From Streptosporangiaceae bacterium (GTDB lineage: Bacteria; Actinomycetota; Actinomycetes; Streptosporangiales; Streptosporangiaceae): a DNA stretch of 64,000 bases. The stretch is taken from the NCBI GenBank assembly GCA_025964695.1, contig JAOPYK010000074.1:1-64000 (forward strand), in the 5' to 3' direction. Of this stretch, positions 45,897 to 53,396 are shown piece by piece (position 1 is the first letter of the stretch; every line of letters starts with the position of its first letter). The position numbers were made by a program, and so were the translations under genes. The notes below the pieces were generated by a model that did not search any database, was not told where the DNA came from, and saw only the letters and a program-made list of their open reading frames with translations.

Positions 45897-45962
45897 ATGT
45901 CACAGTGTAAGGCCACGCGGGCCCTTCGCAAGGCGCCCCGGTGGGTGGAGAGGGGTGCTTCG

Positions 45963-47615
45963 GTGGAGATGCTGTGGAGCGGCTGGGGGGATCCGGCCAA
46001 GGCGACGCCGCTGCCCGAGCCGGTGGCCGGGCTGTTGCGCGAGCTGCTGGGGGTCAAGCCGTCCGGGCCGCCGCCGGTGGCGCTGGACGAGATCATCGTG
46101 GCCGGTTCCCGGCTGACGCCCGCGGCCCGCGAGGCGCTCGTCCGGGCGGTGCCGGACGTGCCGCCGGATCCGGGGCAGCCCGTTGGGGGCCATCCCTTCC
46201 TGCGGACCGACGACGAGAGCCGGATCCGGCACACCCGGGGGAAGTCCACCCCCGACCTGCTGCGCATCCGCGCCGGTGAGGCGGCCGACGCCCCTGACGC
46301 GGTGGTGCTGCCCGGCAACCACGACGAGGTGGTGGCGGTCCTGCTGGCCTGCGTGGAGCACGGCGTCGCCGTGGTGCCCTTCGGCGGCGGGACCTCGGTG
46401 GTGGGCGGCCTCGCACCGCAGACCACTGGCCCCTTCGTCGCCCTCGACCTGCGCCGCCTCGACCGGCTCCTCGACGTCGACCCGGTCTCGCGCACCGCGA
46501 CCCTGCAGCCGGGCCTGCGCGCTCCGCACGCGGAGGCGCTGCTCAACGAGCGGGGCTTCACTCTCGGGCACTTCCCCCAGTCCTTCGAATGGGCCACCAT
46601 CGGCGGGTTCGCCGCGGCCCGCTCCAGTGGCCAGGCCTCGGCTGGCTACGGCCGCTTCGACGAGATGGTGGTGGGGCTGACCGCCGCCACCCCGCAGGGC
46701 ACGCTCGACCTCGGCCGCGCGCCCAAGTCCGCCGCCGGGCCCGATCTGCGGCAGCTGGTGCTCGGCTCCGAGGGCGCCTTCGGTGTGATCACCTCGGTCA
46801 CCTTGAGGGTGCACCCGGTGCCTGCCGTCAAGGTCTACGAGGGCTGGCGCTTTCCGTCCTTCGAGGTGGGGGCGGCGGCACTGCGGACCCTCGCCCAGGA
46901 CGGCCCGCTGCCCACGGTGCTGCGGCTGTCCGACGAGACCGAGACCATGGTCGGGCTCGCCGACCCCGAGGCCATCGGCGCTCAGCGGTCCGCGGGCTGC
47001 CTGTCGATCGTGGGCTTCGAGGGCACCGCGGCGGACGTGGCGGACCGGCAGGCGAAGGCCCGGGAGGTGCTGCGCCGGGCCGGGGGCGAGCCCCTCGGCC
47101 AGGAGGCGGGGGAGAGCTGGGCATACGGCCGGTTCGAGGCCCCCTACCTGCGGGACGCGCTCCTGGACGTCGGAGCCTTCGCCGAGACCCTGGAGACGGC
47201 GACGTTCTGGTCGCGCCTCCCGGACCTGTACGAGGCCGTACGGGACGCCGTCACGACGACCCTCGCCGGAGCGGGCACCCCTCCGCTGGTCATGTGCCAC
47301 ATCTCGCACGTCTACCCGACCGGGGCGTCGCTCTACTTCACCGTGGTGGCGGCCCAGGGAGATCCTGTGCTGGAACACTGGGCGCGGGCCAAGCACGCGG
47401 CCAGCGACGCGATCATCACCGCGGGTGGCACGATCAGTCACCACCATGGGGTGGGCACCGACCACCGCGACTGGTACGCCCGGGAGATCGGACCGCTCGG
47501 CATGGACGTCCTGCACGCCATCAAAGACCGCCTCGACCCCGCAGGCATCCTCAATCCCGGCGTGCTCATCCCCGGCGTACCTGGTCCGTCCGGCCCATCC
47601 CTCCCGGCGAAGTGA
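45963..47615 (+). CDS. FAD-binding oxidase, alkylglycerone-phosphate-synthase type
   Basis: A 550-residue flavoprotein with the FAD_binding_4 loop VVPFGGGTSVVGGL and the motif TISHHHGVGTDHRDWY; the HHH triplet is the hallmark of alkyldihydroxyacetone phosphate synthase, which replaces the acyl chain by an alkyl chain to form ether lipids. ADPS-like proteins also occur in mycobacteria with unsettled roles. GTG 45963 (VEMLWSGWGDP, with GAGAGGGG ahead) matches family starts; ATG 45897 is the alternative. Divergent from tetR-glpD, followed by a lipid kinase. Confidence 0.88.
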   Translation: MEMLWSGWGDPAKATPLPEPVAGLLRELLGVKPSGPPPVALDEIIVAGSRLTPAAREALVRAVPDVPPDPGQPVGGHPFLRTDDESRIRHTRGKSTPDLLRIRAGEAADAPDAVVLPGNHDEVVAVLLACVEHGVAVVPFGGGTSVVGGLAPQTTGPFVALDLRRLDRLLDVDPVSRTATLQPGLRAPHAEALLNERGFTLGHFPQSFEWATIGGFAAARSSGQASAGYGRFDEMVVGLTAATPQGTLDLGRAPKSAAGPDLRQLVLGSEGAFGVITSVTLRVHPVPAVKVYEGWRFPSFEVGAAALRTLAQDGPLPTVLRLSDETETMVGLADPEAIGAQRSAGCLSIVGFEGTAADVADRQAKAREVLRRAGGEPLGQEAGESWAYGRFEAPYLRDALLDVGAFAETLETATFWSRLPDLYEAVRDAVTTTLAGAGTPPLVMCHISHVYPTGASLYFTVVAAQGDPVLEHWARAKHAASDAIITAGGTISHHHGVGTDHRDWYAREIGPLGMDVLHAIKDRLDPAGILNPGVLIPGVPGPSGPSLPAK

Positions 47616-47623
47616 GTTCCGCC

Positions 47624-48535
47624 ATGCGCCAGTTCACCGCAGTGGTCAACCCGTCCGCCGGTACCGGGGGCGCATCGGTCCTGATCCGGCTGGCCCGGCT
47701 GCTGCGCGAGGCCGGTGCCGGGCTGGAGGTGGAGTACAGCCGCGGGCTGGCCCACGCGCGGGAGATCGCCCACCGGGCGGCCGAGCAGGGGGGCGTCGTC
47801 CTCGGCGTGGGCGGCGACGGCATGATCGGCTGCGTCGGCGGAGCGCTCGCGGGCACCGGCGCGACTTTCGGGATCGTGCCCGCCGGACGGGGCAACGACT
47901 TCGCCCGTCAGCTCGGGCTGCCCGCCGACCCGGCGGGTCTGGCTGAGCTGCTGCTGCACGCCGAGCCGCGGCCGGTGGACGTCATCGACGTCATCTCGGG
48001 TGCGGCCCGGGACACGGCGCGGGCACATCCCCAGCTGATCGCCGGTACGGCGGTGCTGGGCAGCGTCTACGCCGGGGTGGACGCCGTCGCCAACCGCAAC
48101 GCCAATCACAGCCGGGTGCTGCGCGGAAAGGCGTCCTACACCTTCGGGGCCGTCCGGGCCGTCGCCACCTGGCGGCCGGTCGAGTACCGGATCACTGTGG
48201 ACGGTGAGGTGCACGAGCGACGCGCCTACACCGTGGTGGCGGCCAACTCCGGCTTCTACGGCTTCGGCCGGCACATCGCCCCCGCCGCGCGGATCGACGA
48301 CGGGCTGCTCGACGTCGTGATCATCCGGCACGCGCCCAGGCGGCTGTTCTTCGCCGTGATGCGGGAGCTGGAGGACGGTTCGCACGTACGGCGTCCAGAG
48401 GTGGAGGTGCTGCGTGGCCGGGAGGTGCGGATCGAGGCCGACCGGGGCCTGCCGTGGGGCGCGGACGGTGAGGTCGACGAAGAACTTCCGGTGACCGCCC
48501 GGATCGTGCCGGGGGCGCTCAACGTGCTGATGTGA
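47624..48535 (+). CDS. Diacylglycerol kinase-type lipid kinase
   Basis: A 303-residue DagK/sphingosine kinase-fold protein: TAVVNPSAGTGGASVLI at the start, the nucleotide loop VLGVGGDGMIGCVGGALAGTGATFGIVPAGRGNDFARQLGLP, and GLLDVVIIRHAPRRLF. GGDGMIG replaces the usual GGDGT.NE. It likely phosphorylates a (di)acyl- or alkylacylglycerol. ATG 47624 is 8 bases after the flavoprotein stop; a GTG overlapping that stop (47612) is possible. Confidence 0.9.
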   Translation: MRQFTAVVNPSAGTGGASVLIRLARLLREAGAGLEVEYSRGLAHAREIAHRAAEQGGVVLGVGGDGMIGCVGGALAGTGATFGIVPAGRGNDFARQLGLPADPAGLAELLLHAEPRPVDVIDVISGAARDTARAHPQLIAGTAVLGSVYAGVDAVANRNANHSRVLRGKASYTFGAVRAVATWRPVEYRITVDGEVHERRAYTVVAANSGFYGFGRHIAPAARIDDGLLDVVIIRHAPRRLFFAVMRELEDGSHVRRPEVEVLRGREVRIEADRGLPWGADGEVDEELPVTARIVPGALNVLM

Positions 48536-48695
48536 CAAACGACACTCTGTCCTATTCCACGATGTTCATAGCGCTTTGCCAGGTCGTGAAGGACCGGTGG
48601 ATAGCTTTCAGGTACGCCCTGAGATATCGGGCGTGATGTCGGTGGCGGTCCGGGGGGTCCGTCACCGACCGGGAGAGCGGAGGAGCCGGACGAGA

Positions 48696-49313
48696 ATGCG
48701 AAGCGCACTTGTCGCGCTCGGGGGCATTGTGATCGTCACGCCGGCGGCCATGGGGGTGGCCGACCTGGTCGATGATCCGCCTGGGAGCGTGGCCGTGACC
48801 ACGGCTGCGACAGGGCCGCGCGCGCATTCCACGCACTCCGCAGCCGCCGCCGTGGGCACGTCCGTACTGGGGTCGGATGCGCCCGCGGCGGCGGATCACC
48901 CACCTGCCGCGCGGACGGAGGGGGCCGTGGCTCCTGCCGCCGATGTGCGGCTGACGGTCACCGCCCCGGCGACCGTTGTCGCGGGCGACAGCTTCACCTA
49001 CACGCTGCGAGTCGCCAACCAGGGTCCCGCGACCCCGTCGGCGGTCGTCGTGCGCATCCTGCTGCCGGAGGGCACCGTGCGCACCGGCGCCCAGCTGCCC
49101 AATGGGGTGGGCGGCGAGGCAGACGGCCGGTTCGGCCAGCTCGTACTGCCCCCGATCAAGCCGGGCACGTCGTTGACGATGGGCATCACGGTCCAGTCGC
49201 AGCGGGCCGGCACGCTGGTGAACACCACGCGCATCTCCTACGTGGAGGGTGTGCGCGACGCACGGCCGCGCCCGGCCGTCACGACCGTCACCCGCGTCCG
49301 GCAGCGCTCGTAG
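48696..49313 (+). CDS. Secreted DUF11-type protein
   Basis: About 205 residues: an N-terminal hydrophobic signal (SALVALGGIVIVTPAAMGVADLV), a low-complexity alanine/threonine-rich part to about residue 80, and a beta-sandwich domain of the DUF11 kind (DVRLTVTAPATVVAGDSFTYTLRVANQGPATPSAVVVRILLPEGTV). Such repeats occur in surface proteins of actinobacteria. Start ATG 48696 with GGAGGAG 11 bases ahead; a 40-codon upstream extension is open but unlike a signal peptide. Confidence 0.75.
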   Translation: MRSALVALGGIVIVTPAAMGVADLVDDPPGSVAVTTAATGPRAHSTHSAAAAVGTSVLGSDAPAAADHPPAARTEGAVAPAADVRLTVTAPATVVAGDSFTYTLRVANQGPATPSAVVVRILLPEGTVRTGAQLPNGVGGEADGRFGQLVLPPIKPGTSLTMGITVQSQRAGTLVNTTRISYVEGVRDARPRPAVTTVTRVRQRS

Positions 49314-49381
49314 CCCCCGCTCCCGTACTGGCCCTGCCCCGCGCACCTTCCGCCGCGCCGGGGCGGGGTCCGCCCGCCGCC

Positions 49382-49472
49382 GTTCTGGCCTACAGCTCTG
49401 GCTTACCGCTCTGGCTTACCGCTCTGGCTTACCGTTCTGGCCTACGGCTCTGGCTTACCGTTCTGGCCCTGT
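49382..49472. repeat. 13-bp minisatellite, seven copies
   Basis: Units at 49382, 49395, 49408, 49421, 49434, 49447 and 49460. Consensus GCTCTGGCTTACC alternates with GTTCTGGCCTAC variants. The period is not a multiple of three and no start supports translation through it. It lies between the DUF11 gene and the gene at 49537. Confidence 0.9.
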
Positions 49473-49536
49473 CAATAGTGATCCTGACGTGTTGGAACGG
49501 GTCCCGTGTGGACAACTTCGGCTGACCAGCGCCACT

Positions 49537-49992
49537 ATGGGCGCCATGGCAGGTGCGACTCCGTTGCCCCGGGTGGGCGAGGTCTTCTTCGATGACCGAG
49601 GTGAAGACCGGGCTCTGCGTCTCAGCTGGCACCCCGACGCCGAGGTCATGGTGGTGAGCATCTGGAACAGCGGCGCCTGCACGGGCACCTTCCGGCTGGC
49701 GGCCAAAGACGTCCCGGTGCTCATGGAGACGCTGTCCCAGGGCGTCCCGGTGCCGCAGCCCCGCGGCCGGCGGCACGCGGCACCCGTGGAGGACGAGCCC
49801 GCGGGAGCACACCCCGCCCCCGCCCAGCCCAATCCGTACACCTATCCGGAGCCGGACGCCGCCGAGCCCAACCCGTACACCCATCCCGAGCCGGACCCCG
49901 GCCCAGCCCCGACGCAGGCCCCGCCGTGGCCTCCGCCACAGCAGAACTTCCCGATGACCGGGGAGTACCGTGCCCCCCGGCACCGGTCCTGA
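49537..49992 (+). CDS. Conserved actinobacterial protein with proline-rich tail
   Basis: A 151-residue protein: a compact N-terminal domain of about 70 residues (LPRVGEVFFDDRGEDRALRLSWHPDAEVMVVSIWNSGACTGTFRLAAKDVPVLMETLSQG), familiar from hypothetical proteins in streptomycetes, then a disordered tail with two copies of EPNPYT.PEPD-like sequence and PPWPPPQQ. Start ATG 49537 or 49546. Possible interaction scaffold; function unknown. An AT-rich spot (GTCAATAGTGATCC) upstream may be its promoter. Confidence 0.75.
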   Translation: MGAMAGATPLPRVGEVFFDDRGEDRALRLSWHPDAEVMVVSIWNSGACTGTFRLAAKDVPVLMETLSQGVPVPQPRGRRHAAPVEDEPAGAHPAPAQPNPYTYPEPDAAEPNPYTHPEPDPGPAPTQAPPWPPPQQNFPMTGEYRAPRHRS

Positions 49993-49996
49993 CGCT

Positions 49997-50127
49997 GGTC
50001 TGGCGGGCCGGGTCTGGTGGGCTGGGTCTGGTGGGCTGGTCTCACGGCCGGCCCTGACATTGGTCTCCGGGCTGGTCAGAGGGCCGGTCTGAGGGCCGGT
50101 CAAGTGGGCCGGTCAAGTCGGCCGGTC
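49997..50127. repeat. 12-14-bp GGTC...GGGC iteration
   Basis: GGTCTGGTGGGCTG-like units at 49997, 50011 and 50025, then after an interruption GGTCAGAGGGCC-like units of 12-13 bp from about 50075 to the stop of the RDD gene at 50128. About eight degenerate copies in all. Confidence 0.65.
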
Positions 50128-50598
50128 TCAGGCGTCGACCACGACGGTGCCGGTCACCCGGTCCGACACGGCACGCCGGTCGCGGTCCCAGATCGGGGAG
50201 AAGGTGTCGGCCGCGTAGAGCGCGGCGCCCAGAGCGGGAATGATCGCCGGTACGACCCGTACTGCCGCCAGCTTCCCCGCGGCTCCCCAGCTGATCGTCC
50301 CATCCTTGATCGCACTGGTCGTCCCGCCCGCGGCGACCACGGTGACCCCGGCGGCGCGCTCGCCGAGCGTACGGCCCCAGCAGGCGCGGCTGACGAGCTC
50401 GTACGCGAAGACGATCGCGGCCGCACCGATCCGGGTGCCTGCGGTGGGACCCGGCGGCTGCACGCTCCGGCTCGCCCTGCGGTGCTTGATGATCGCGGTC
50501 ACGGTGACCGGACTGGTGAGCGCGATCGCCACCACTCCATCGATCAGCTCGGCGGCCATCCGCCGCCCGATGCTCGCTGTCTGAACCATGTGCCTCAT
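50128..50598 (-). CDS. RDD-family membrane protein
   Basis: A 156-residue protein with three transmembrane segments. It keeps the RDD layout, MAAELIDGVVAIAL at the start, ELVSRACWGRTLGERAAGVTVV in the middle and DRDRRAVSDRVTGTVVV at the end. Some RDD proteins move sodium; the function here is unknown. ATG 50598 or 50589; GAGG before the second is only three bases away. Confidence 0.8.
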   Translation of the reverse strand: MRHMVQTASIGRRMAAELIDGVVAIALTSPVTVTAIIKHRRASRSVQPPGPTAGTRIGAAAIVFAYELVSRACWGRTLGERAAGVTVVAAGGTTSAIKDGTISWGAAGKLAAVRVVPAIIPALGAALYAADTFSPIWDRDRRAVSDRVTGTVVVDA

Positions 50599-50640
50599 TA
50601 TGTTGCGTGATCACCCACGGATGGGGAATGGTCGGGAGAC

Positions 50641-52170
50641 ATGCGACCAGAAACCCCCGGCGGTTCGCGTGCGAGTTCCCGTCAGTCGGCCGCAGGTGCG
50701 GGCTGGGACTGCGCACAGCCCGGCACATTCGTGGACCTCCTGCCTGCCAAGACCCCGCATTTCTCCTGGCTGCGGCCATCGGTGCTCTGGAAGTCCCGCA
50801 ACGACATCATCGCCCGCTGGTTCGGCGATCCCACCGACGACGTACGGCGGCGCTGGGTCGCCGGGCAGCTCACCCGCGGCGCCGACCCGTCGTTCACCAT
50901 GCACTGGCCCGACGAGGACTACTCGTTTCTGCTGCTGGGCGATACCGGCGAGGGCGACAAGTCGCAGTACGCCGTCGTCCCCGGCGCGCTGAAAATCGGC
51001 ACGGGCACCGACTTCATGCTCATCGCGAGTGACGTCATCTATCCGGTCGGCAGCGTCAACGACTATCCGGACAAGTTCTTCCGCGCCTACCAGGGCTATC
51101 CCGGGCCGATCTTCGCCGTGCCCGGCAACCACGACTGGTACGACGGGCTCGGCGGCTTCATGCGGGTCTTCTGCGCGGGGCCCACGGAGCCGCTGCGGCC
51201 CGGGCCGTGGAAGGGCAGCTTCTCCTGGCTGGCGCGGTGGCTCTGGCGGGCGCCGGAGAAGGCCGACGAGGCCGCGCTGGCCGCCGGTGAACTGCTACGC
51301 GACGACCCTCCCCAGCACGCGACGCAGCCGGGACCGTACTGGGCGATGGACACCCCCGCGCTGCGCATCGTCGGCATCGACACCGGGATCATGGGAGACC
51401 TCGACCGTGACCAGGGCGAATGGCTGCGGCAGGTCTCGGCCGGCCCCAAGCCCAAGCTCCTCATCACCGGCAAGCCGCTGTACGTCGACGACGAGCACCA
51501 TCCGGGCCCGATCGAGGGCGGCGGGTTCGTGGACGACATCATCGCCGATCCGGCGTGCAACTACGTGGCCGCGATCGGCGGGGACATCCACAACTACCAG
51601 CACTACCCGGTGAGGGTCGGAGACCGGACCATCCAGTACGTCGTGTCCGGCGGCGGCGGGGCCTTCATGCACGCCACCCACACGATCCCCAAGACGACGC
51701 TGGTCGACGAGAGCGACTTCAAGTGCTATCCGCTGCGAGGTGACTCGCTGGCCTTCTACAGCCGGCTGTACGGGCGGCGCCTGCGTCTGCGCCGGTTCTT
51801 CGAGCTCACCCACGAGCAGGCGTCCGCCGCGGTCGCCAACCGGCTCGATATGGAGCCCACCCGGCCCGAGAACAAGGGGATACGGCCGTCGCTGCGGGCC
51901 CGGCTGGTGGCCTCGCTGCTGGGCGTGCCGGGCGCCGGCCCCGGATGGTTCCGGCTACCCGTCCGCAAGGCATATCACCGGCTGTTCTCATCGGCGTCCG
52001 ACTCCGATGTGCCGCCGTTCTTCAAGAACTTCCTCCGCCTCGACGTGCGCCCGGCCGAACTGCGGATCCGCTGCTACGCCGCCACCGGCTGCCGGGAGCA
52101 CGAACTCGACCCGCCCCTGGAAGACGAGATCGTCATCCCGCTCGTCCCCTCAACGGCCGCCGCGGTGTGA
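50641..52170 (+). CDS. Calcineurin-like metallophosphoesterase
   Basis: A 509-residue cytoplasmic protein. Metal ligands are in LLLGDTGEGDK (about residues 97-107), GNHDW (about 161-165) and IGGDIHNYQHY (about 314-324). C-terminal extension of about 150 residues carries no motif I recognise. Substrate unknown. Plain ATG start; the 3' end overlaps the convergent gene by 21 bases. Confidence 0.88.
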   Translation: MRPETPGGSRASSRQSAAGAGWDCAQPGTFVDLLPAKTPHFSWLRPSVLWKSRNDIIARWFGDPTDDVRRRWVAGQLTRGADPSFTMHWPDEDYSFLLLGDTGEGDKSQYAVVPGALKIGTGTDFMLIASDVIYPVGSVNDYPDKFFRAYQGYPGPIFAVPGNHDWYDGLGGFMRVFCAGPTEPLRPGPWKGSFSWLARWLWRAPEKADEAALAAGELLRDDPPQHATQPGPYWAMDTPALRIVGIDTGIMGDLDRDQGEWLRQVSAGPKPKLLITGKPLYVDDEHHPGPIEGGGFVDDIIADPACNYVAAIGGDIHNYQHYPVRVGDRTIQYVVSGGGGAFMHATHTIPKTTLVDESDFKCYPLRGDSLAFYSRLYGRRLRLRRFFELTHEQASAAVANRLDMEPTRPENKGIRPSLRARLVASLLGVPGAGPGWFRLPVRKAYHRLFSSASDSDVPPFFKNFLRLDVRPAELRIRCYAATGCREHELDPPLEDEIVIPLVPSTAAAV

Positions 52171-53157
52171 CCCTCCGGTTCCGTACCGCTTCGACAGGAT
52201 CGGGTCGGTCTCCCACCACGGCCGCATCATCTCGGGTTCCCCGTCGGCACCGTCCGCCGCCGGGGAGGCAGCACGTTCCTCGGCCGCCCGGGCGTCCAGC
52301 TCCCGGTCGATCTTCGCGGCCTCGTTCTGGTCCTGCCGGAACATGCGGACGAACAGCGCCCCGAGGAAGGGCAGCCCGGCCAGATCCCCGGTCATCCACA
52401 GCACGCCACCGCCGATGACGTGGTCCATCCGGATGCTCGGGCCCCAGGGACGGTGCAGCGACTCGTAGTAGGAGGCGGCGACCGGATGGGTCATGAAGAT
52501 CAGGGTCAGCCCCAGTGCCCCATCGAAGATCGCCTCAGCGAAGGTGATGCCGACCGACACCAGATGCGGGTACTCGTGCGGCATCGGGTCGGCCTGCAGC
52601 CGCGCCCAGAAGTACAGGAAGCCGATCGCCAGGATGGTCACCTTTGCCAGGGCGTCGGCGGCGGCATTGCGCAGGACCACTTCGTACAGCGGCGTGAAGT
52701 ACAGCACCCAGGGCGTCAGGACGAGCAGTACGGTTCCGGCCGGCGGAAAGGTGAGCAGCCGGGCGAACCGGCCGTGAAAGACCCGCTCGGCGCGCGCTCT
52801 GCGGTCCTCGGGGAGCGCCGCGAGCAGCAGCGTGAACGGGGCGCCGTTGGCCAGGAACATGGGGCTGATCGCGAGCAGCGTGATGACCTGCAGCGCCCGG
52901 ACCCAGAACAGGGTTCCGTCGTAGACGCCCACGAACGACATCGTCACCAGGAGCGCGCTGCCCAGGCCCAGGCCCAGAAAGTTGACGGCCCGGGAGATCG
53001 GCCATTCCGCGCCCGTGGCCCGCACCCGGCGCATCGCCAGCACGTACCAGCCGCCGAGCGCGATCACGACCAGGACGATCACGGGGTCGAGCGTCCATTC
53101 GGTGAACACTCTCGTCAGTGTCAGTTCAGGAGGTCCCTGATAGGCGGCGGCGCTCAT
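52150..53157 (-). CDS. CtaG/Caa3-type cytochrome c oxidase assembly protein
   Basis: A 335-residue membrane protein with about seven helices. Family stretches: FTEWTLDPVIVLVVIALGGWYVLAMRRVR, HMV-free ANGAPFTLLLAALPE, FLYFWARLQADPMPHEYPHLVSVGITFAEAIFD and MDHVIGGGVLWMTGDLAGLPFLGALFVRMFRQD. Implied in copper delivery to cytochrome oxidase. ATG 53157 with GAGGAG nine bases ahead. No oxidase gene is in the window. Confidence 0.85.
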   Translation of the reverse strand: MSAAAYQGPPELTLTRVFTEWTLDPVIVLVVIALGGWYVLAMRRVRATGAEWPISRAVNFLGLGLGSALLVTMSFVGVYDGTLFWVRALQVITLLAISPMFLANGAPFTLLLAALPEDRRARAERVFHGRFARLLTFPPAGTVLLVLTPWVLYFTPLYEVVLRNAAADALAKVTILAIGFLYFWARLQADPMPHEYPHLVSVGITFAEAIFDGALGLTLIFMTHPVAASYYESLHRPWGPSIRMDHVIGGGVLWMTGDLAGLPFLGALFVRMFRQDQNEAAKIDRELDARAAEERAASPAADGADGEPEMMRPWWETDPILSKRYGTGGSHRGGR

Positions 53158-53325
53158 TGGTGCGCACTCCTCGGGCTCGGCGAGATGACCGTCGCCGGCC
53201 ATGCCGTCGATGTCGCGGCCGGTCAGGTCCCGCAGCCACGTTACCGCCGCGCTCCGGAGCCCGTTCCGCACCCCTCGCTTTGCGATCGCGACGCTCTGGC
53301 CGGGATCACTGGTCGGGATCACTGG

Positions 53326-53370
53326 CCGGGCTTGTCAGTGGCGGGCTTGTCAGTGGCGGGCTTGTCAGTG
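53326..53370. repeat. 15-bp direct repeat, three copies, in the polymerase promoter region
   Basis: Units at 53326, 53341 and 53356, consensus GCGGGCTTGTCAGTG, preceded by two 13-bp (C/T)CGGGATCACTGG units. They end 27 bases before the probable polymerase start. Confidence 0.8.
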
Positions 53371-53396
53371 GTGGGGCGGACAATGGGGGCGTGCGG

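Noticed and set aside
45399-45962. Long N-terminal extension of the flavoprotein frame
   Set aside because: It lies antisense to the tetR gene and lacks any domain; GTG 45963 has a good ribosome site and matches the family start.
53118-53390. Extended N-terminus of the family A polymerase
   Set aside because: It runs through the CtaG promoter and 15-bp repeats (GGLVSGGLVSGGLVSGG) and is translated repeat DNA, not a domain.
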